From Aquiflexum balticum DSM 16537 (lineage in GTDB: Bacteria > Bacteroidota > Bacteroidia > Cytophagales > Cyclobacteriaceae): 64,000 nucleotides of DNA. The stretch lies in assembly GCF_900176595.1 (NCBI RefSeq), contig NZ_LT838813.1, positions 3,304,001 to 3,368,000 of the forward strand, in the 5' to 3' direction. Shown in pieces: positions 17,496-26,470 of the stretch. How positions within the stretch are numbered: position 1 is the first letter of the stretch; each line of letters starts with the position of its first letter. Both the position numbers and the translations under genes were made by a program. The notes under the pieces are model-generated. The model saw nothing but the letters and a program-made list of their open reading frames with translations, was not told the DNA's origin and ran no database searches.

Positions 17496-18418
17496 TGGTC
17501 CCGTTGCTGATGTCGCTCAGGGGAAGTCTGTCAGTGCATGGGATTCCAATGGAAAGATTCTACAGCTATGTCGGCATAAGCCGGCAGGGTTTTTCGAAGG
17601 CCGCCCAGCGGTACAAGGAGGAGTGCCGGATGGTTGGGGAGTTTGCCGTACTGGTAAAGTCTTACAGACTGGAGAAAGATAGAAGGGCGGGTTCGAGATC
17701 TGTTTTCCACAACCTTGGGATCAAATCCGGGTATGGCATCGGGACAAACAAATTCGAGCGTCTCATGTCGTCAAATGGACTGGTGCTTCCGGCGCTGAAC
17801 ACGAGGATTGTCACCACAAAGTCTTCAATGCAGAGCTGGAACTATCCCAATCTGCTCAATGGACTGACTATCAACGATATAAATATGGCCGTGGTAGGTG
17901 ATCTGACTTATATCAATATCTGTGGGAGGCGCTATTTTCTTTTCTGCCTGACCGATATTTACAGCGCAAGGATAGTCGGTTCCGGTTTTGGGGAAAGTAT
18001 GAGGGCAGAGGATGCGAAATCCGCACAGGACCAATGGGTCGGACTCAGAGGGAAGGAGAACCTGATGGACTGCATCCACCACACAGATGGCGGGACCCAA
18101 TATTTCTCGGCCCTCTACCTCGGAGGCCTAAATAAACTGGGAGTCCGCGTAAGCTGTGCAAAAAACTGTCTGATGAACGGATATGCCGAGCAGAGGAACG
18201 GACTGATCAAACACCATCTGGTGCCTACCATAAAGGCATGGGAAAAAGCAGGTCTGAAAAGAGAATTCGAAAGGATCATACATGTTTACAACTATGAGAG
18301 AAAACAGGAAGGCCTGGGGTGGCTCAGTCCTGTGGAGTTCGAGAAAAAGATTTCGGGCTTGTCTGAAAAACCCGGTCACACCCTATATGATTTCGGTCAA
18401 AATAAAAATGGGTTTTAG
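17495..18418 (+). CDS. IS3-family transposase OrfB (DDE integrase core)
   Basis: A 307-residue protein with an rve-type catalytic core. The acidic triad is visible in VVGDLTYI (first Asp), IHHTDGGTQY (second Asp) and NGYAEQRNGL (Glu). The DDE region spans about residues 125-275. It is probably made mainly as the OrfAB fusion; the separate start at 17495 overlaps the orfA stop. The reading frame is intact, so the element may still be active. Confidence 0.9.
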   Translation: MVPLLMSLRGSLSVHGIPMERFYSYVGISRQGFSKAAQRYKEECRMVGEFAVLVKSYRLEKDRRAGSRSVFHNLGIKSGYGIGTNKFERLMSSNGLVLPALNTRIVTTKSSMQSWNYPNLLNGLTINDINMAVVGDLTYINICGRRYFLFCLTDIYSARIVGSGFGESMRAEDAKSAQDQWVGLRGKENLMDCIHHTDGGTQYFSALYLGGLNKLGVRVSCAKNCLMNGYAEQRNGLIKHHLVPTIKAWEKAGLKREFERIIHVYNYERKQEGLGWLSPVEFEKKISGLSEKPGHTLYDFGQNKNGF

Positions 18419-18710
18419 GAGGCATGAAGCGACCAAAAAGAGCCTTGAAAAAAGAGCAGCCCAAAAAAGTTTAGGCTGCCCATGGCCTCTGGCCTTTTCA
18501 GTCGATCAGGATCATTCCTTGAAAGGTTGCTCCCCAGCAGAGCCCTTCTCCGCTTATCCTGATAAATTAAATATAATTCCTACTTTTGGTTTTCACCAGA
18601 AAAGTTATCAACAAGGTTTGGGGTTTAGGTAGGGAACCTGTCAACCTATATCATGAAAGTTCATTCCATCCCAAATCTAAATTCAAAAATCTTAAATCTA
18701 AAATCTCTCT

Positions 18711-20342
18711 TCAAGTCTGAATCACCCCCACATTAAACCTTTCAGTAATCGGAGCATGATTGGCAGCTTCAATTCCCATACTGATGACTTTTCTGGTCTC
18801 CAAGGGGTCAATAACTCCATCTACCCAAAGTCTTGCCGCTGCATAATAGGGACTGAGCTCTTCATTGTATTTATCGGTAATTTCTTTGAGCAATTGTTCT
18901 TCATCTTCGGGAGTAATTTCTTCTTTACCCGATTTTTTGAGCGAAGCGACCTTGATCTGCAAGAGGGTCTTGGCAGCAGAGGCCCCGCTCATTACAGCCA
19001 TTTGGGCAGTTGGCCAGCTATAAATCAATCTGGGGTCGTAAGCTTTTCCGCACATGGCGTAGTTACCTGCACCGTAAGAATTGCCTAAAATAATGGTGAA
19101 CTTCGGTACCACGGAATTAGCCATGGCATTGACCATTTTTGCACCGTCTTTGATAATTCCGCCATGTTCGGCCTTACTGCCCACCATAAATCCGCTAACA
19201 TCCTGAAGGAATACCAAAGGGATTTTTCTTTGGTTACAGTTCATGATAAACCGTGCTGCTTTATCAGCAGAATCTGAATATATGACTCCACCCATCTGCA
19301 TTTCACCTTTTTTGGTTTTGACGATTTTACGCTGATTGGCCACTATTCCTACTGACCAACCATCGATCCGGGCAGTAGCACAGATCAGGGTTTTGCCATA
19401 ATCTTTTTTGTATTCATCGATCTCAGAATTGTCCACCAAGCCCTTAATAATTTCAATCATATCATAAGGCTTCACCCTATCATATGGAAAAATTCCATAT
19501 AGTTCTGCTTCGTTTATTTTCGGTTTTTCGGGTTCTGCTCTGTCAAAACCGGCTTTTTCAAATGCTCCTATTTTATCAAAGATTCTTCTGATGGCATCCA
19601 GACATTCCTGATCGTTTTCATATTTATTGTCCGTGACACCAGATATCTCGCAATGTGTGGTGGCACCTCCAAGGGTTTCGTTGTCTATGGATTCACCGAT
19701 AGCGGCTTTGACAAGAAAAGATCCCGCTAAAAATATAGAGCCGGTATTGTCCACAATCATTGCTTCATCTGACATGATGGGCAAATACGCCCCACCCGCT
19801 ACACAGCTGCCCATGATAGCGGCTACCTGAACAATTCCCATGGCCGACATCTTGGCGTTGTTTCTGAACTGTCTTCCAAAATGTTCTTTATCCGGAAAAA
19901 TCTTGTTTTGCATAGGAAGAAATACACCTGCACTATCTACCAGATAGATAATCGGCAATCTATTTTCCATGGCAATTTCCTGTGCCCTTAGGTTCTTTTT
20001 GGCAGTCATTGGAAACCATGCCCCGGCCTTCACGGTCGCGTCATTGGCAACGATCACGCACATCCTTCCGGAAACATAGCCTATCCCTGTGACTACCCCG
20101 GCAGATGGACAGCCTCCTTCCTCCTCGTACATGCCATCGGCCGCAAATGCCCCGATTTCCAAAAATTCAGTTTCAGGATCGGTCAGGTAGTCAATTCTTT
20201 CTCTGGCTGTTAATTTGCCTTTTGCATGTTCTTTCTCAATCCTTGACTTTCCACCCCCAAGTTTAACCTGCTCCAGTTTTTTCTGAAGTTGAAAAAGTTG
20301 TTGTTTGATTTGGTCTTCATTTTTATTGAATTCGATATCCAT
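18711..20342 (-). CDS. Acyl-CoA carboxylase, carboxyltransferase (beta) subunit
   Basis: A 543-residue carboxyltransferase of the methylcrotonyl/propionyl-CoA carboxylase type. Features include LGGGKSRIEKEHAKGKLTAR at the start, GGCPSAGVVTGIGYVSGR, SAGVFLPMQ in the N-terminal crotonase half, and QDVSGFMVGSKAEHGGIIKD and GNSYGAGNYAMCGKAYDP in the C-terminal half. The sequence is closest in character to methylcrotonyl-CoA carboxylase beta (leucine breakdown), but propionyl-CoA cannot be excluded. I chose the ATG at 20342; the longer frame to 20396 has no family similarity. No biotin subunit is adjacent. Confidence 0.88.
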   Translation of the reverse strand: MDIEFNKNEDQIKQQLFQLQKKLEQVKLGGGKSRIEKEHAKGKLTARERIDYLTDPETEFLEIGAFAADGMYEEEGGCPSAGVVTGIGYVSGRMCVIVANDATVKAGAWFPMTAKKNLRAQEIAMENRLPIIYLVDSAGVFLPMQNKIFPDKEHFGRQFRNNAKMSAMGIVQVAAIMGSCVAGGAYLPIMSDEAMIVDNTGSIFLAGSFLVKAAIGESIDNETLGGATTHCEISGVTDNKYENDQECLDAIRRIFDKIGAFEKAGFDRAEPEKPKINEAELYGIFPYDRVKPYDMIEIIKGLVDNSEIDEYKKDYGKTLICATARIDGWSVGIVANQRKIVKTKKGEMQMGGVIYSDSADKAARFIMNCNQRKIPLVFLQDVSGFMVGSKAEHGGIIKDGAKMVNAMANSVVPKFTIILGNSYGAGNYAMCGKAYDPRLIYSWPTAQMAVMSGASAAKTLLQIKVASLKKSGKEEITPEDEEQLLKEITDKYNEELSPYYAAARLWVDGVIDPLETRKVISMGIEAANHAPITERFNVGVIQT

Positions 20343-20664
20343 AAAGGTAATTGGGTTTATTTTTCCGAAAGCTAAAATAACTGAATTAACCCACAAGAAT
20401 CAAATTGGATAGGGGATTTCCAAAGAGGTTTGAATAAAAGTGTTCAGGGTTCAATAGGCAGTGTTCAGTCTTAAGATGTAGTGCATAGCAGTTACACCCT
20501 TTTCAGTTGGCAGTGACAGTATGCTGCGGGAATGTGTACCGTTGTCAGTTGTTTTTGGAAATTCTTTTTATACACACTGTACACTTCCTACTTTATCGCT
20601 ACTGCACACTGACCCCTTTTCCTGACCACTGGCTACTGGACACTTACCAATTCCAATCACCAAA
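20343..20664. repeat. Intergenic spacer with degenerate CAGT/GTTCAG repeats
   Basis: This 322-base spacer contains many near copies of GTGTTCAG, CAGTTGGCAGT and CACTGnACACT on both strands, with no regular period. I see no gene in it. It separates the 5' end of the carboxylase gene from the 3' end of the amidase gene, both on the minus strand. Confidence 0.5.
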
Positions 20665-21465
20665 TTATAATTCCTCGATCTCCTCCTTGTAAGCCTTGAT
20701 AGATCTGTAAATTGCCGAAGCCAAGTAGGCTTGTCCGTCCTTACTGTTGAGAAAACGTTCCTCCGAAGGATGGGATAAGAAGCCTAGTTCAATCAGCACT
20801 GAAGGCATACTGGTAGTCCAAAGTACATAAAAAGGTGCTTGTTTGACTCCACGACTGGAGCGGTTTACCCGCGTCACGAAATCATTTTCCACTTTGGAGG
20901 CCAAAGAGATGCTGTTGGAAAGAAAAGCCTTTTGCATGAGGTTGAACATCATGTAGGATTCCGGTGATTTGGGGTCGAATCCTTCATAATTTTCCTCATA
21001 ATTTTCCTCCAGCGTGATTACGGAATTTTCTCTTTTTACAATATCAAAATTGGCCTCAAAGTTTTTGGTTCCCATTACAAAAGTCTCTGTCCCATAGGCA
21101 GATTTATTTGGGGCTGCATTACAGTGTATAGATATAAATAGATCTGCTTTGTTTCTGTTGGCAATATTTGACCGCTCCTTTAGTTCAAGAAAAACATCTG
21201 TTTTTCGGGTATAAATCACTTCAACGCCGGGAAGTAATTCTTCCACATATTTTCCTATCTGAAGGGCAACATTGAGTGCCACATCTTTTTCTCTGGAAAT
21301 ATTACCCACCGTTCCCGGGTCTTTGCCTCCATGGCCTGCATCTATTACGATGCGTTTTAGTTTAAACTCCGGTGCCCTTGAACCTGTTGGAACAAATCCT
21401 GCAAAAAGCAGGGATATCGTCAATAAGGAAAATAAGAGAATATTTTTAACTTTGAATCGTTTCAT
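20665..21465 (-). CDS. N-acetylmuramoyl-L-alanine amidase (Amidase_3, AmiC-like)
   Basis: A 266-residue protein with an N-terminal signal or anchor (NILLFSLLTISLLFAGFVP). The zinc amidase domain spans residues about 35-260: IVIDAGHGGKDPG (first His ligand), LFISIHCNAAPNKSAYG (second His) and VLIELGFLSHPSEERFL (catalytic Glu). It cleaves the lactyl-peptide bond in peptidoglycan and acts in the periplasm, usually in cell separation. No LysM or AMIN domain is present. It is divergent from lptD with 68 bases between. Confidence 0.93.
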   Translation of the reverse strand: MKRFKVKNILLFSLLTISLLFAGFVPTGSRAPEFKLKRIVIDAGHGGKDPGTVGNISREKDVALNVALQIGKYVEELLPGVEVIYTRKTDVFLELKERSNIANRNKADLFISIHCNAAPNKSAYGTETFVMGTKNFEANFDIVKRENSVITLEENYEENYEGFDPKSPESYMMFNLMQKAFLSNSISLASKVENDFVTRVNRSSRGVKQAPFYVLWTTSMPSVLIELGFLSHPSEERFLNSKDGQAYLASAIYRSIKAYKEEIEEL

Positions 21466-21481
21466 GCGTATTGAATCCTAT

Positions 21482-21489
21482 TAACTTTG
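21482..21489 (+). promoter_or_regulatory. Candidate -7 box (TAACTTTG) for lptD
   Basis: TAACTTTG fits the Bacteroidota TAnnTTTG element and lies 45 bases before the GTG start of lptD. The -33 TTTG partner is not well placed (TTTC with an 18-base spacer is the nearest), so the assignment is tentative. Confidence 0.35.
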
Positions 21490-21533
21490 CCCGAGCAAAT
21501 TTCATAAATTTTTAAACAAATCAATATTATTAA

Positions 21534-24290
21534 GTGCGGAATAACTGGTTCCATTTGATTGTCTTCATTGTAATTTGGGTAATTCCCCAAGTTAGCTTTT
21601 CGCAAATAAGAAGCCAAACTAATGTGGAACAAAGAATCATTGTACCTGATTCCATACTCAACTCTCCAATACTTGAATTACCACCATTGGATTCCCTTGC
21701 AATTTTGGGAATGGATACTATTCCGCGTAATGATACAACGAAGACCATACCAAAAGGTGATATACAGACCACAATCAATTATTATGGGGAAGATAGTATA
21801 ATTACCGATTTTATTTCCAAAAAAGTATTTCTACATAAAGCTGCTTGGTTTGAATATGGAAATATTCGCCTTGATGCAGATCTGATCATCATTGATTGGG
21901 AGAAAAGCGAGTTGTTTGCTTCGGGGGTGACCGACAGTCTTGGGAATATCACAGGGAATCCCATTTTTAAAGAAGGTGTGTCTACCTATGAAATCCGAAA
22001 GGAAATGCGGTACAATTTCAAAACCCAGAAAGCCATCATCAAAGATGTTGTGACAGAACAGCAGGATGGTCTTTTGAGAGGGGAGACAATCAAAAAAGAC
22101 CAGGATGGCAGCATTTTTCTAGATCATGGCTATTATACCACTTGTAATCTAGCAGAACCTCATTGGCATATCAATGCGAATAAGATCAAATCCATCAGGG
22201 GCAAACAGGTCGTTACCGGTCCATTTAATTTTTACTTCAATGATATCCCGCTACCCGTTGGTCTGCCATTTGGTATTATTCCCGATACGCCCGATGAAAA
22301 AGCTTCAGGAATTGTATTCCCTTCATATGGTCAGGAACAGGTCAGGGGCTTTTTCTTGAGGAATTTCGGTTATTATTTTGCCTTCAATGATTATGTACAT
22401 ACAAGAGTGACAGGGGATATTTTTTCAAACGGGGGCTATGGTGCAAAGGCTTCTACCATCTATAAAAAACGATATCGGTACAATGGGGGATTCAATGTGG
22501 ATTATCAAAGGTTCAAAAGTCCTGAAACAGAACTTAACCCTGTAGATTACAATACCATTTGGGTCAATTGGCAGCATACTCCTGAAACGCGGGGCAACTC
22601 ACGGTTTTCTGCCTCTGTCAATGCCGGTACTACTAACTATAATAATGTGGTAGTGAATCCAAACAGTTTTGTAAATAATGTGAAATCTGAATTTTCTTCC
22701 AATGTCGCCTATAGTAAAACCTTCACAGGTACACCTTTCAGTATGTCTGCCAACCTAAGGCATTCCCAAAATATCCAATCGGATGAGGTTAACTTGATTT
22801 TACCGGATATTGCCGTCAACATGAATCGTCAGAATCCTTTCCAAAACGTAAAGTTTGAGCCCTTAAAAACCCTCAATATTGCCTGGAATTTCAACCTTCA
22901 GAACTCCATTAACAACAGGGTTAGTAACCCATTTGGAGTGCAGAATGAAGTGCTTCAGCAAGAGCAGGGGATCAGTCCTGACCAGAATATCATTCCTTTC
23001 AATCTTGCCAATTTACCACTGCTTCTGGCTGAGGCAGACAATGGTGCCAAAAATGCTATTCCGATCACTTCAAATTTCACCTTGTTCAAATATTTTACGG
23101 GTACAGCATCCTTGAATTATACGGAATTATGGTATACCGAAAGAATCAATTATTTCTACAATCCGAGGGAAAATAGGGTAGATAAAATAAATGAAAATGG
23201 CTTTAACAGAGTTTATTTTTACAATACTTCCTTTAATATGAACACAAACGTCTATGGCTTTTATAATTTTAAAAAGAACAAAAAAATAGAGGCGATCAGA
23301 CATCATATGCAACCTTCTTTTGGTTTCAATTACAATCCTGATTTTTCGACCTCGGCTTTTGGATTTTATCAGGAGGTTCAGGTAGATGAATCAGGAAGAA
23401 CACAACGGTTTTCAAGACATCAGGGGTTTATATTTGGGCAGGCACCCCTTGGAGAATCCAGGTCTTTAAGTATCAATATCAGAAATACGGTAGAGGCAAA
23501 AATCAAGCAGCAAAGTGACTCCGAAGAAGAAACCACCAAAAAAATCCCACTTCTTCAATCTCTGAATCTTTCAACATTTTATAATTTTGCCGCAGATTCA
23601 TTCAATCTGTCACAAATTAATTTCAATACCAGGACGTCATTTTTTGAAGACAAACTCTCCATCAACCTTTCCGGTAATTTGGATCCTTATGCAGAACTGA
23701 TAACAATAAATCCAGAAACAGGGGTAAGATCTGGAAGGAGAATCAATAAATTTGCCTGGCAGTCCGGGCAAGGTCTGGGTACTTTTAGAAGCATACAGAT
23801 GAATGTCAATGGTAGTATCAACCCCCGGGGAGGAAAATCGCCCGGAGAAATGCGAGAGGATATGACCAACGATTTTTTACAACAAGGCGGTCAATTGAAT
23901 GAGTTTGTTGAAGAAGAAATCACCAGAATAGTCAATGACCCAACCCAATACATAGAGTGGGATGTTCCCTGGAATCTAGGTTTTGGATTTAACATTGCTT
24001 ACAATAGACAGCCCGGAAGAGATTCAAATATTACCTCAGCTATAAATTTCAATGGAGATGTGAGTCTTTCTGAAAAATGGAAAATAAATTTTAATGCAGG
24101 TTATGATTTTATGACCCAGCAATTGACTCAAAGTATGATTGGGATTGCCAGAGACCTGCATTGCTGGCAGATGAATGTCAGTTGGATCCCATTCGGCCGA
24201 TTTACTTCATATAACCTGGATATCCGTGTCAAATCGTCCATTCTTCAGGATTTGAAAGTATCTAGAAGAAGAAGCTTCTTTGATTTCTAA
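21534..24290 (+). CDS. lptD: Putative LPS-assembly outer-membrane protein LptD
   Basis: A 918-residue protein with a GTG start and a signal peptide (NNWFHLIVFIVIWVIPQVSFSQ region, cleaved near residue 24). Residues about 85-200 form an OstA-like beta-jellyroll (AAWFEYGNIRLDADLIIIDW). Then comes a long outer-membrane barrel rich in aromatic strands; GLPFGIIPDTPDEKASGIVF marks the LptD-type transition. It would insert lipopolysaccharide into the outer membrane with LptE. The ordinary start ATG is missing: no in-frame ATG precedes the signal peptide. Confidence 0.85.
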   Translation: MRNNWFHLIVFIVIWVIPQVSFSQIRSQTNVEQRIIVPDSILNSPILELPPLDSLAILGMDTIPRNDTTKTIPKGDIQTTINYYGEDSIITDFISKKVFLHKAAWFEYGNIRLDADLIIIDWEKSELFASGVTDSLGNITGNPIFKEGVSTYEIRKEMRYNFKTQKAIIKDVVTEQQDGLLRGETIKKDQDGSIFLDHGYYTTCNLAEPHWHINANKIKSIRGKQVVTGPFNFYFNDIPLPVGLPFGIIPDTPDEKASGIVFPSYGQEQVRGFFLRNFGYYFAFNDYVHTRVTGDIFSNGGYGAKASTIYKKRYRYNGGFNVDYQRFKSPETELNPVDYNTIWVNWQHTPETRGNSRFSASVNAGTTNYNNVVVNPNSFVNNVKSEFSSNVAYSKTFTGTPFSMSANLRHSQNIQSDEVNLILPDIAVNMNRQNPFQNVKFEPLKTLNIAWNFNLQNSINNRVSNPFGVQNEVLQQEQGISPDQNIIPFNLANLPLLLAEADNGAKNAIPITSNFTLFKYFTGTASLNYTELWYTERINYFYNPRENRVDKINENGFNRVYFYNTSFNMNTNVYGFYNFKKNKKIEAIRHHMQPSFGFNYNPDFSTSAFGFYQEVQVDESGRTQRFSRHQGFIFGQAPLGESRSLSINIRNTVEAKIKQQSDSEEETTKKIPLLQSLNLSTFYNFAADSFNLSQINFNTRTSFFEDKLSINLSGNLDPYAELITINPETGVRSGRRINKFAWQSGQGLGTFRSIQMNVNGSINPRGGKSPGEMREDMTNDFLQQGGQLNEFVEEEITRIVNDPTQYIEWDVPWNLGFGFNIAYNRQPGRDSNITSAINFNGDVSLSEKWKINFNAGYDFMTQQLTQSMIGIARDLHCWQMNVSWIPFGRFTSYNLDIRVKSSILQDLKVSRRRSFFDF

Positions 24291-24393
24291 TTTTCTTTCG
24301 GAGTAGTTTTTTTTGGACTATTGGATAAACCTAATCAGTTTTCTTAAAGGAGATTTTTTTAAATATTGGGCATATTTCCTTATCTTCCTTCCT

Positions 24394-26118
24394 ATGAACG
24401 GTGGAGAAATTATAGCACAAATACTCAAAAATCATGGCGTAAAATTTTTGTTTACGCTTTGCGGAGGCCATATTTCACCAATTTTTGTTGGTGCAGAAAA
24501 ATTGGGGATAAAAGTCATTGACACCAGAAATGAAGCCACTGCTGTTTTTGCGGCAGATGGGATTGGCAGGCTTACAGGTAATCCCGGAGTTGTGGCAGTG
24601 ACTGCAGGTCCCGGATTGACCAATACAGTAACTGCCATCAAAAATGCCCAAATGGCACAATCCCCTTTGATTTTATTGGGAGGTGCTGCAGCTACCCTGT
24701 TGAAGGGTAGAGGTGCTTTGCAGGATATTGACCAATTGAGCATCATGAAGCCTATTGTCAAATGGGCTGTTTCCATTAAAAAAGTCAAAGATATTGGTCC
24801 TACCCTGGAAAAAGCTTTTCAGGTTGCGCAGGAGGGAGTGCCCGGGCCGGTATTTATCGAATGCCCGATAGATACCCTTTATCCCAAAGAGATGGTATTG
24901 GAATGGTATGGTGCAAAAAGCTCCAAAAGCGCCAAATCCATCAAGGAGAAAGCATTGCAGTGGTATATTCAAAGACATGCCAAAAAGCTTTTTGAAGATG
25001 CTGATAAAACGGTTTTTAATTCGGATCCAGCTAAACCTGATTTTCCCAAACACAAAACCTCTGATCTTGAAAAAGCCATGAATCTGATCAAAAAGGCCAA
25101 GAAACCCCTGATGATCTTGGGAAGTGGAGCAATGCTACAGCCTGAAAAATCAGAAATGCTGGCATCCTCCTTAAATGTATTGGGAGTTCCGGTATACTTA
25201 AGCGGAACTGGGAGAGGTCTATTTGGAAGAAATGGAAGGTTACATATCAGACATAAAAGAAAAGAAGCTATCAAAGAAGCCGATCTTATCATCCTTGCAG
25301 GTGTTCCGAATGATTTTCGCTTGGATTACGGAAACCATATTGGAGGCAGAAAATTTATTTCCGTCAATAGGAGCAAGACAGACCTTTACCTCAATAAAAA
25401 ACCAAGTCTACCCATTCAAGCGGATCCGGTTGATTTTTTGATTGATCTTGCTGCCAAAGTACAAATCTATCCTCAGGAATGGTTTTCTCAATTAAGGGAA
25501 AGGGACGAAAAGCGGGATATGGAAATCAAGAATCAATCCGAAGAAAAAACGGATGGCTTGAATCCGGTTCAGGTATTGTCAGAACTGGAACTGCTATTGG
25601 ATGATAAATGTGTTCTGGTTGCAGATGGGGGTGATTTTGTGGCGACTGCCTCCTATGTATTGAAGGCAAGACAACCATTATCTTGGTTGGATCCTGGTGC
25701 ATATGGCACCTTGGGTGTAGGTGGAGGATTTGCTATAGCAGCAGCTTTGGTTTACCCGGATAGGCCTGTTTGGATTTTGTATGGGGACGGCAGTGCGGGA
25801 TATTCCCTGATGGAATTTGATACTTTTCAGAGACATGGATTGGGTATCACCGCCCTGATAGGTAACGACGCTTGTTGGACTCAAATAGCGAGGGACCAAG
25901 TGGAATTTTTAGATTCTGATTGTGCTGTGATGTTGGAATCCTCCGATTATGATAAAATTCCCTTTGCCTTTGGGGCTGAAGGTGAGAAAGTAGAAACTAT
26001 GGATGCTTTTGTGAAATCAGTTCAAAAGGCTAAGGAAAGTAACCGACAAGGAAAACCCTTTTTGATCAATGCTGTGATAGGAAAAACAGACTTTAGAAAA
26101 GGGTCCATTTCGGTGTGA
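24394..26118 (+). CDS. Thiamine-diphosphate enzyme, acetolactate synthase large-subunit-like
   Basis: A 574-residue ThDP enzyme with the three usual domains. The N-terminal pyrimidine-binding domain has the catalytic Glu in DTRNEATAVFAADG (about residue 48). The central domain follows GRGLFGRNG. The C-terminal diphosphate domain has GDGSAGYSLMEF and the metal-binding Asn in LIGNDACW (about residue 490). It resembles ILVBL-type relatives rather than the biosynthetic IlvB, and there is no ilvN or other ilv gene nearby. Substrate unknown. I chose the ATG at 24394; the earlier TTG frame adds a nonhomologous hydrophobic tail. Confidence 0.85.
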   Translation: MNGGEIIAQILKNHGVKFLFTLCGGHISPIFVGAEKLGIKVIDTRNEATAVFAADGIGRLTGNPGVVAVTAGPGLTNTVTAIKNAQMAQSPLILLGGAAATLLKGRGALQDIDQLSIMKPIVKWAVSIKKVKDIGPTLEKAFQVAQEGVPGPVFIECPIDTLYPKEMVLEWYGAKSSKSAKSIKEKALQWYIQRHAKKLFEDADKTVFNSDPAKPDFPKHKTSDLEKAMNLIKKAKKPLMILGSGAMLQPEKSEMLASSLNVLGVPVYLSGTGRGLFGRNGRLHIRHKRKEAIKEADLIILAGVPNDFRLDYGNHIGGRKFISVNRSKTDLYLNKKPSLPIQADPVDFLIDLAAKVQIYPQEWFSQLRERDEKRDMEIKNQSEEKTDGLNPVQVLSELELLLDDKCVLVADGGDFVATASYVLKARQPLSWLDPGAYGTLGVGGGFAIAAALVYPDRPVWILYGDGSAGYSLMEFDTFQRHGLGITALIGNDACWTQIARDQVEFLDSDCAVMLESSDYDKIPFAFGAEGEKVETMDAFVKSVQKAKESNRQGKPFLINAVIGKTDFRKGSISV

Positions 26119-26156
26119 AGCTGCTTTATGGATTATTTATGTAAAAGGTATTCATG

Positions 26157-26205
26157 TTGTCATATTGAGTGGAGAAAATCGGCATTTACAGAAAGGGAAT
26201 GACAA
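26157..26205. repeat. TTGTCAT...ATGACAA-ended short element
   Basis: A 49-base segment with 7-base inverted ends (TTGTCAT, ATGACAA) and an internal GGAGAAAAT. It resembles a decayed copy of the element at 26281-26352. Confidence 0.4.
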
Positions 26206-26280
26206 TGGTTCATTTTATTTATATGATTGGTTTAAATTAAATTATTGTAAAACCAATAAATAATTGAATTTTACCCTATT

Positions 26281-26352
26281 TGTCATTGGTGTCGTAGGGA
26301 GAAATTTATACCGTCATGAGGTTTATAGACTTCTCCTGCCGTCGAAGTGACA
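26281..26352. repeat. MITE/REP-like imperfect inverted repeat
   Basis: TGTCATTGGTGTCGTAGGG at one end and the complement-like CTCCTGCCGTCGAAGTGACA at the other form imperfect arms around about 25 bases. The GTCGAAGTGACA end resembles a palindromic repeat that is common in Bacteroidota spacers. It lies in a 352-base gap (26119-26470) in which I see no gene. Confidence 0.5.
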
Positions 26353-26470
26353 AGGATAAGTGATTTGATGCTATTCTGCCTTTACTGGTATCCACTTAAA
26401 AGAAATTTATTTTTTTAGAAACGACTTTGACTTATCTTTTACACATCATCCATTCCTTACATTTCAGGTC

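Larger units (their letters stand above)
17102..18654 (+). mobile_element. IS3-family insertion sequence, apparently complete
   Basis: A roughly 1.55-kb element bounded by matching inverted ends: TGATATAGGTTGACA at the left and its complement TGTCAACCTATATCA at the right; the match extends outward to give 18 perfect bases (17099-17116 and 18640-18657). It encodes two overlapping frames, orfA and orfB, with a frameshift site between them. No direct target duplication is obvious. About 236 bases of noncoding sequence lie between orfB and the right end, with a GCAGCC/GGCTGC hairpin (18456-18479). It sits between repeat-rich spacers and does not break a gene. Confidence 0.9.

Noticed and set aside
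18282-18632. Plus-strand frame of 116 codons over the end of orfB and the IS tail
   Set aside because: It overlaps the conserved DDE region out of frame and has no similarity to IS accessory proteins.
20507-20692. Plus-strand frame in the spacer before the amidase gene
   Set aside because: It lies in degenerate repeats and shows no protein-like composition.
20976-21010. GGGTCGAATCC looking like a tRNA T-arm
   Set aside because: It lies in the amidase coding frame with no acceptor stem or anticodon arm around it.
24313-24393. TTG-initiated extension of the TPP enzyme gene
   Set aside because: It adds a hydrophobic tail that the family lacks; the ATG at 24394 begins the conserved N-terminus.
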